Positions 1 through 4,518 of a DNA stretch of 7,072 nucleotides are shown here, in pieces. Position 1 is the first letter of the stretch, and each line of letters starts with the position of its first letter. Under the pieces are notes generated by a model. It made no database searches. It had not been told where the DNA came from and worked only from the letters and a program-made list of their open reading frames with translations. The DNA is taken from NCBI GenBank assembly GCA_027619675.1, contig JAQCHG010000082.1, positions 1 through 7,072 of the forward strand. The letters run 5' to 3'. A program made the translations under genes and the position numbers. This stretch comes from Cyanobacteriota bacterium. Lineage in GTDB: Bacteria; Cyanobacteriota; Cyanobacteriia; Phormidesmidales; Phormidesmidaceae.

Positions 1-264
1 TGCCGCCATCAGTGCCTCTGATGTATGGGCCGAGAGACTCGCAATGGAAAATCCATTGTCTAAGGGACTGTAATCTAGCCCGAGGGTAAAAGGTAAAAAG
101 TGGGAATAAATGCTGCGATCGCGCCAAAGTTGCTCCCCTAGACGGAGGGCGTAATCGCCGACACCATCGGTATGGGGGGGCAAACGCGGCACAATTTGCA
201 AAATATCTACCGCCTGGGTGGGGGCTGATAGCTGGGAGGGAAGCAGTAAGTTTTTAGAGGTCAT
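1..264 (-). CDS. Glycosyltransferase, GT4-like, N-terminal fragment (runs off left edge)
   Basis: The first 88 codons of a gene are open from an ATG at 264-262 to the window edge with no stop. Residues 21-46 read ILQIVPRLPPHTDGVGDYAL and then RLGEQL. This is the first beta strand and nucleotide-sugar fold entrance typical of GT-B (GT4-like) glycosyltransferases, where a PPxxDGVGDYA loop follows the opening strand. Residues 77-86 (LSAHTSEALM) also resemble the next segment of cyanobacterial members. Such enzymes move a sugar from an activated donor onto a glycan, lipid or small-molecule acceptor, usually at the cytoplasmic face of the membrane. The catalytic C-terminal half is outside the window, so donor and acceptor cannot be judged. 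The frame is open upstream of the ATG for 12 codons, including one TTG, but the ATG places the family motif at a normal distance. No clear Shine-Dalgarno precedes it. It is codirectional with the NRPS operon, 90 bases after it; membership in that operon is unproven. Confidence 0.72.
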   Translation of the reverse strand, partial: MTSKNLLLPSQLSAPTQAVDILQIVPRLPPHTDGVGDYALRLGEQLWRDRSIYSHFLPFTLGLDYSPLDNGFSIASLSAHTSEALMAA

Positions 265-354
265 GGGGCAGATGCAAAACGACAATTCACAGGAAACAAA
301 AACTCAACAATACTATCGCCGTCAGCAGGCTTGAATACGCCTAGCCACCCGATA
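265..354. other. Intergenic gap between acyltransferase and glycosyltransferase
   Basis: These ninety bases separate the acyltransferase stop from the glycosyltransferase start. Read on the minus strand they hold only a weak inverted repeat (GCC, seven-base loop, GGC) about 15 bases before a TTTTT run, which is too weak to call a terminator. A TAGTAT box could be a -10 element, but no well-spaced -35 is convincing. I see no clear promoter, terminator or repeat, so it is undecided whether the glycosyltransferase is transcribed separately. Confidence 0.5.
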
Positions 355-1491
355 TCAGGAGAGCGAGCTTGAGGGTTTTGGCATTTTGGGACTCCAGCTT
401 GCTTGTCTAAGCCAAGTTCTACACGGAGCTTCAATAACGTGATAGGCCAAGGCAGCAAGTCCGATGACTATCAACAAATACAGCATTAAAAATGACACCA
501 TAGCGGCCATCGACCAGTCTGTACCTAAGGGTGTGGCAAAATATGGCCTCAGTAGGGCAGTGGTAAATACCTGAATGGGCCAGTGAACCATATAAATCCC
601 ATAGGAGAGGGTGCCGAGATAAAGCCCTAGCCGACTATGCAGTGGGGGCGCAATTCCTTGGGTGGTGCGTAGACGAGCGGCAGCAACTATGAGTAGGCTA
701 AAGCAGGGAATCGCCATTAAATCATAGGCACGGGTGTGCATTATGATAGCGGCCCCTATCACAGCTAAGATCATGACAAGGGTAGCTATACGCTGGCTGA
801 AAGCCTGACCATAGGCTTGGTAATATCGATACATTAAGATGCCCAAGGTAGCTTCCGCTAAGCAGCGAATCATACCAGGAATACCCAGGCAATTGAGATC
901 TCCTGAACTGATTAGAGTGACACTAATTAGGGCTAGGTAGGCCGCGATCGCGGTGGCGATCGCCCCACTCCGCTTCAGCCGTAAACCATTCAGTAATACC
1001 CAGGGAAATACCAAATACATCAGCCATTCCACACTAATGGCCCAGGCTGACTCATTCCAATAAGTCCAGCCGTTAAAAAAAGGAGGATGCTGCCAATCAA
1101 AACCTTGCAACATGAAAATGTTGCTGAACAACCCCATAAGACTTTGGTTACCTGTAAAGGGGGTAGAACTGAGTAGTAACTCCAACAGCACTAAGCCCCC
1201 TAGAATAACAATGTGAAGGGGGTATAAGCGGGCAAAGCGCGCAAAGATAAATTCTCGATACCCCCAGCCCGAAACGGTTTCGGCAAAGCGCTTGCCATAC
1301 ACGTGGGCTAACACAAAGCCACTGAGAATAAAGAAAAAGTCAACCCAAAGATAACTCTGTTCAAAAAAATGGCTGTGCTGGGCGATCGCTGCTCCTAGGG
1401 GGGTGAGAAAATAGCCCAGTGCATGGTGCAGCACAATCATGAGTGCTGCTATCCCCCGCAAGGTGGTTAAAGGTTTCAGGTGCTGCACCAT
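355..1491 (-). CDS. Acyltransferase family 3 (OafA/YrhL-like) integral-membrane O-acyltransferase
   Basis: This is a 378-residue polytopic membrane protein of the acyltransferase-3 family (PF01757). Members transfer acetyl or other acyl groups onto sugar or alcohol hydroxyls of polysaccharides, lipids, antibiotics and lipopeptides. Visible hallmarks are LRGIAALMIVLHH at 11-23 with the conserved Arg12 and the His22/23 pair, and DFFFILSGFVL at 51-61. Others are FARFARLYP at 83-91 (the RxxRxxP loop), NESAWAISVEW at 146-156, LGTLSYGIYMVHWPI at 292-306 and HVIEAPCR at 351-358. About ten hydrophobic segments are present, and the length is normal for the family. The start ATG lies 6 bases after the stop of the NRPS gene with no Shine-Dalgarno, which suggests translational coupling. 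GC is roughly 47-48% in three sampled 60-base stretches, below the NRPS genes. The operon position suggests O-acylation of the peptide product. A role in surface glycan modification, with the glycosyltransferase next door, is the alternative. Confidence 0.88.
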   Translation of the reverse strand: MVQHLKPLTTLRGIAALMIVLHHALGYFLTPLGAAIAQHSHFFEQSYLWVDFFFILSGFVLAHVYGKRFAETVSGWGYREFIFARFARLYPLHIVILGGLVLLELLLSSTPFTGNQSLMGLFSNIFMLQGFDWQHPPFFNGWTYWNESAWAISVEWLMYLVFPWVLLNGLRLKRSGAIATAIAAYLALISVTLISSGDLNCLGIPGMIRCLAEATLGILMYRYYQAYGQAFSQRIATLVMILAVIGAAIIMHTRAYDLMAIPCFSLLIVAAARLRTTQGIAPPLHSRLGLYLGTLSYGIYMVHWPIQVFTTALLRPYFATPLGTDWSMAAMVSFLMLYLLIVIGLAALAYHVIEAPCRTWLRQASWSPKMPKPSSSLS

Positions 1492-1497
1492 GACTGA

Positions 1498-4400
1498 TCA
1501 GAGTAGGGTTTTGAGCACATTGACCAAGGGGGGCAAGGACTGTTGGTTGAAAAGATTGCCCGTAAGGCCGGGGATGGTTTCAATCTGAACCGGGCCTGTC
1601 AGCACGGATGCCCACCCTTGCAAATAGCCATAACGCCACCGTTCTAAAAGGTGGCTGGGCTGGATCACCACAACGGGATCTGGATAGGGCTGGGGAATAT
1701 GGGTGTAGCGGGCCTTGCGACAGGCAGCTTCCGCGAAGGCATATCGCACCGCATAGGGCAAGGTTGCTGTTGGGGTAGCGGCGGGAGCACTGACCTGGGT
1801 ACTTGGGGAAGTGGGTGCTGGGGCCTGCACCTGCTGTTTCTGGCGATTAAAGGCGGCTTTTTGGCCTGCCCGTTGCCAGACCCCGCCCCACTGCCGCAGG
1901 AACGGTTGCCACCCTTGGCTGGGGCCATAGTAGTAGGCGGTTTTTTGCAGCCAAAAGCGTCCCCGATCCAGCCGTTGATAGATGCGGTAGAGCCAGTTAG
2001 GCACTGGCGGTTGGGGAGCGATGGCCGTTGGGGCGTAGGCATCGACGAGAGCCAACAACGCCACCGTTTCCCCCGCAGCCCGCAACTGTTGGGCGACAGC
2101 CAGCATCACCATGCCACCAAAGCAGTGGCCCGCCAGATAGTAAGGGCCGTGGGGCTGCACGGTGCGAATGTCGGCTACAGCCAAGGCTGCTAGTGTTTCA
2201 ACAGAGTCATCCTCCAAGGGCGATCCATTGAGGTCAGGCCGCTCTAAGGCGTAGAAAGGCTGGTCTGCTCCTAATTGGCGGGCAACGTTGGCCCAGGTGA
2301 GGGCATCGGCAGCGCCCCCATGGAAAAACAGGGGCGGACGGGTGCCCTGGGTTTGTATCGGCACCATACTCGTCCAGGTGGGAATCCAGTCCTCTTGGCG
2401 CAAGACCTGAGCTAGGGCCTCAACGGTGGGCGCTTGGAATAGCAGGTTGGGGGGGAGGTCTTGGTCAAAGCGACTTTGAATGTCGGCAAACAAGCGGATG
2501 GCGAGTAGGGAATAGCCCCCCAACTCAAAGAAGTTGTCGCGGATGCCGATGGGGTGGATCCCTAGGGTGGCTTCCCACAGTTCGACCAGTTGTTGTTCCA
2601 AGCCATCGCGGGGGGCGACAGGAGACGATCGCTGCGGTTGTTCGGCTCCACGGTCAACATCGAGGATCAGGGTGCCGCTGGCATGGCGGCGGCCAGTTTG
2701 TCCGGTGGGGTAGAGGGTGATCGCGTTCTGATCGGGGCTGAGTTGCAGGTTAATCGGCGATTCCGAAGTGACTGACAGTATCCCCTGAGATCGCCCCTGC
2801 TCCGTTAAATACACCTGGCCTGGAATGCCAGTAGGTAGCAGTTGGTGGTGGGAATCGAGCACCACTGCTTCTGGCCAGTCTGCCACCATTTGCTGCTGGG
2901 TGGCGGGGGACATCAGGGGTAGGCAATCAATGGGGGCATCTGGCTCCGCCACAATGCCTTCCAGCAGTGCCTGAAACTGATCAATTAAGTGCTGAATCGT
3001 GATCTGGTCGAATAGGTGGGTGTTGTAGACAAAGACTAGCCTTAGCCCTTGGTCGGTCTCCCGCATGGTGAGGGACAGATCGTAGCTGGTGGTGCCGATG
3101 TACACATAGCCAAAGAGGGAACCCAGGGTAACGCCGGGTAGATCGCATTGGGAGGTGATGCCCTGATTTCCCTTCCAAGGGGGGTTGAGGGCAAAAGCAG
3201 TTTGGAACAAAGGAGCCCCCCCCCGCACCCCATCCGGGCGCAGGTCTTCCACCAAACGCTCGAAGGGCAAATCCTGATGTTGGTAGGCGGCAAGGGAAAC
3301 CTGGCGCACCCGCTCTAGGATGTCGCGGAAACTGGGCACGACTTCAGGGTGGCTACCTGTTAAGGACGTGCGCAGAATCAAGGTATTACGGAGGTAGCCC
3401 AGCATGGTGTCTACCCCCGACTGTTGGCGATTGGCGATCGCCGCATTCACCACCAGATCGGTTTGACCAGTGTAGCGATAGAGCAACACTTTGAAAGCCG
3501 CTAGCAGAGTCATAAACAAGGTTGTACCTGCTCCCTGGCTGACTTCGTTGAGCCCGTCATTTAATGCCTTGGGCAACAGACGGGCACAGCGATCGCCTTG
3601 ATTAGAGGGTTGCAGGGGGCGGGGGCGATCGGTGGGTAGGGGCAACACAGGCAGCTTTTGGCTCTGCCCCTGCCAATAGTCCAGCAACCGTTCTAGGGTT
3701 TCCCCCTGGAGCTGCTGGCGCTGCCAATGGGCAAAGTCAGCATATTGAATGGTTAAGGGCGGCAACGGGTCTGGTTGCCCCTGGGCAAAGGCGGTGTAGA
3801 GGGCCACAAACTCTTGAAAGAAGCGATCTAGAGATGTGCCGTCGCAGATAATGCTGTGGAAATTCCACAGAATAATGTGGTTGTCAGTTTCCAGCGCTAG
3901 CAGGTGAAACCGCACCAACGGACCTTGGGCAAGGTCGAAGGGTAACTTGGCCAATTGGTTGGCGCGATCCTGAGCAACGGCTTCCCGATCCTCCGGGGGG
4001 ACATGGGTGAGGTCGATCCATTCCAAGGGCAGCGGCAGGCTCTCAGCGATCCGTTGGCACACTTGCCCCCCTTCCATAGCGAACGTGGTGCGCAGAATCT
4101 CATGGCGTTGCAGAATACGGGCCAAGCTCTGCTCCAATACCCCCCGATCCAACTGGCCTGTAAACCAATAGGCCATGGGCATGTTGAAGCCGGGGCTCTG
4201 GGGATTGAGCTGGGCTAGGGACCAAAACCGCTCTTGGGCAAAGGAGAGGGGTAGGGGATGCTGACGATCGACCGGGGTGAGGGTGGGAGCCGGGTCGGTG
4301 TCGGCGGCGACGGTTTTGAGAAAGGTGATGATAGCGGCTTTGCGATCGCGCAGTTCCCCCATTAGGTCTGGGGTTAGGGCTCCCTTAGGGGCTTTATAGC

Positions 4401-4518
4401 GGAGGCGATCGCCATCCATCCACACCTGTACCCCAGCCTGCCGCAGATCCGTTAACAGGTCAGTCAGGGGGCGCGAGGACGCTGCCGTCACGGCGGTTTC
4501 CAAGTTCAGGGTGTTCAC
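1498..4518 (-). CDS. Terminal NRPS protein, docking-C-(relic A)-T-TE, with substituted catalytic residues
   Basis: A 1006-residue protein in one intact frame. Order: TubC-type docking domain (about 16-70), condensation domain (86-545), remnant of an adenylation domain (550-628), carrier domain (636-707; Ser670 in LGGYSLL), thioesterase-like domain (718-1006). An ordinary terminal module condenses, activates, carries and releases. Here no complete A domain exists, so it cannot select and load its own amino acid. The C3 motif is HSIICDG (221-227), with Ser222 where the catalytic second His of HHxxxDG should be. The TE has GHCFGG (797-802, nucleophile Cys799) and Asp826, but reads PGLTGNLF (983-990) where PGxH with the triad His is expected. 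The GTG start overlaps the upstream stop (GTGA) and has a strong AGGAGG seven bases before it, so it is co-translated with the upstream NRPS. It could be a degenerate module, a release or recruitment platform, or one loaded in trans. Domain identity is near certain; activity is doubtful. Confidence 0.93.
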   Translation of the reverse strand: MNTLNLETAVTAASSRPLTDLLTDLRQAGVQVWMDGDRLRYKAPKGALTPDLMGELRDRKAAIITFLKTVAADTDPAPTLTPVDRQHPLPLSFAQERFWSLAQLNPQSPGFNMPMAYWFTGQLDRGVLEQSLARILQRHEILRTTFAMEGGQVCQRIAESLPLPLEWIDLTHVPPEDREAVAQDRANQLAKLPFDLAQGPLVRFHLLALETDNHIILWNFHSIICDGTSLDRFFQEFVALYTAFAQGQPDPLPPLTIQYADFAHWQRQQLQGETLERLLDYWQGQSQKLPVLPLPTDRPRPLQPSNQGDRCARLLPKALNDGLNEVSQGAGTTLFMTLLAAFKVLLYRYTGQTDLVVNAAIANRQQSGVDTMLGYLRNTLILRTSLTGSHPEVVPSFRDILERVRQVSLAAYQHQDLPFERLVEDLRPDGVRGGAPLFQTAFALNPPWKGNQGITSQCDLPGVTLGSLFGYVYIGTTSYDLSLTMRETDQGLRLVFVYNTHLFDQITIQHLIDQFQALLEGIVAEPDAPIDCLPLMSPATQQQMVADWPEAVVLDSHHQLLPTGIPGQVYLTEQGRSQGILSVTSESPINLQLSPDQNAITLYPTGQTGRRHASGTLILDVDRGAEQPQRSSPVAPRDGLEQQLVELWEATLGIHPIGIRDNFFELGGYSLLAIRLFADIQSRFDQDLPPNLLFQAPTVEALAQVLRQEDWIPTWTSMVPIQTQGTRPPLFFHGGAADALTWANVARQLGADQPFYALERPDLNGSPLEDDSVETLAALAVADIRTVQPHGPYYLAGHCFGGMVMLAVAQQLRAAGETVALLALVDAYAPTAIAPQPPVPNWLYRIYQRLDRGRFWLQKTAYYYGPSQGWQPFLRQWGGVWQRAGQKAAFNRQKQQVQAPAPTSPSTQVSAPAATPTATLPYAVRYAFAEAACRKARYTHIPQPYPDPVVVIQPSHLLERWRYGYLQGWASVLTGPVQIETIPGLTGNLFNQQSLPPLVNVLKTLL
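1501..2367 (-). other. Thioesterase-like domain with Cys nucleophile and no triad His
   Basis: Residues 718-1006 form an alpha/beta-hydrolase of the type I thioesterase family, which normally releases the finished chain by hydrolysis or cyclisation. Visible are PPLFFHGG (728-735) at the oxyanion strand, the nucleophile elbow AGHCFGG (796-802) with Cys799, and LLALVDA (821-827) with the likely triad Asp826. At the C-terminus, PGLTGNLF (983-990) takes the place of PGxHxxML, with Thr986 in the His position, and there is no His after residue 956. A Pro/Ala/Thr/Ser-rich stretch at about 898-920 interrupts the lid or late core region. Cys nucleophiles are known in some NRPS thioesterases, but loss of the His suggests slow, altered or absent activity. 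Confidence 0.85.
2398..2613 (-). other. Carrier (PCP/T) domain of the terminal protein
   Basis: Residues 636-707 run from LEQQLVELWEATLG to PTVEALAQVL. The phosphopantetheine attachment motif is DNFFELGGYSLLA, with Ser670 at bases 2509-2511. The residue before it is Tyr rather than the common His or Asp, which is within family variation. All features needed for a working carrier are visible, in contrast to the domains on both sides. Since its own A domain is lost, any amino-acid load would have to come from a trans A domain. Confidence 0.9.
2635..2871 (-). pseudogene. In-frame relic of an adenylation domain between C and carrier domains
   Basis: Residues 550-628 lie where an A domain of about 500 residues should be. 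They begin AVVLDSHHQLLPTGIPGQVY, which parallels the segment leading into core A6 (YVLDxxxxPxPxGVPGELY). They continue to LYPTGQTGRRHASGTLIL, which parallels core A7 and beyond (LYRTGDLGRxxxDGTLEFLGR). The spacing between the two is close to that in a normal A domain, so this is a collinear fragment. Cores A1-A5 (including the TSGSTGKPK loop) and the end of A8 through A10 (including the catalytic Lys) are absent. The Asp of the A7 TGD motif is Gln608. It cannot bind ATP or activate an amino acid. It is not a separate gene: the frame runs straight through into the carrier domain. Confidence 0.75.
2884..4263 (-). other. Condensation domain with HSxxxDG in place of HHxxxDG
   Basis: Residues 86-545 follow the C-domain motif series well. 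They include LSFAQERFW (91-99), RHEILRTTF (138-146), IQYADFAHWQR (257-267), GYLRNTLILR (374-383), HQDLPFERLVEDL (414-426) and YNTHLF (498-503). The exception is the active site, HSIICDG at 221-227 (bases 3838-3858). The second His of HHxxxDG, which is important for catalysis in most C domains, is Ser222 (codon AGC). The Asp226 and Gly227 are kept. The rest of the fold seems under constraint, so the domain may be structural, may use an altered mechanism, or may be newly inactivated. Confidence 0.85.
4309..4473 (-). other. TubC-type N-terminal docking domain of the terminal NRPS protein
   Basis: Residues 16-70 contain LLTDLRQAGVQVWMDGDRLR, then YKAPKGALTPDLMGEL and RDRKAAIITFL. This is the helix, beta-hairpin (GVxVWxxGDxLRYxAPKG) and two-helix pattern of the TubC N-terminal docking domain family. 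Such domains sit at the start of NRPS proteins and bind a short, usually acidic, C-terminal tail of the preceding protein. The hairpin carries Arg38, Arg40, Lys42 and Lys45, giving a basic face. The preceding protein ends in DDDFEEGEL, which fits as the partner. Confidence 0.88.

Larger units (their letters stand above)
115..4412. repeat. HIP1 octamer (GCGATCGC) occurrences
   Basis: Eight copies of the palindrome lie at 115-122, 944-951, 956-963, 1382-1389, 3434-3441, 3589-3596, 4342-4349 and 4405-4412, and two of these are only four bases apart. This dispersed octamer is a recognised mark of many cyanobacterial genomes and is the main taxonomic evidence here. No copy is present in the 2660 bases from 4413 to the right edge. 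Confidence 0.9.

Noticed and set aside
265..354. Rho-independent terminator after the acyltransferase
   Set aside because: The only hairpin has a three-base-pair stem and the T run is about 15 bases away; this is not convincing.
261..458. Small minus-strand open frame of 65 codons overlapping the acyltransferase end
   Set aside because: It is out of frame with the acyltransferase and with the glycosyltransferase, has no recognisable motif, and overlaps a well-supported gene.
944..963. Two close GCGATCGC copies as a regulatory operator or CRISPR-like repeat
   Set aside because: These are HIP1 octamers, dispersed over the genome in cyanobacteria, and here they lie inside coding sequence.
1651..2193. 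Open frame of 180 codons on the plus strand
   Set aside because: It lies wholly opposite the thioesterase coding region, its translation shows no family motif, and the high GC of the opposite gene explains the lack of stops.
1498..4518. Frameshift or broken gene in the terminal NRPS
   Set aside because: The frame is continuous from docking domain to TE, with recognisable motifs in order. Domain losses are in-frame deletions and substitutions, so the gene as a whole is not called a pseudogene.
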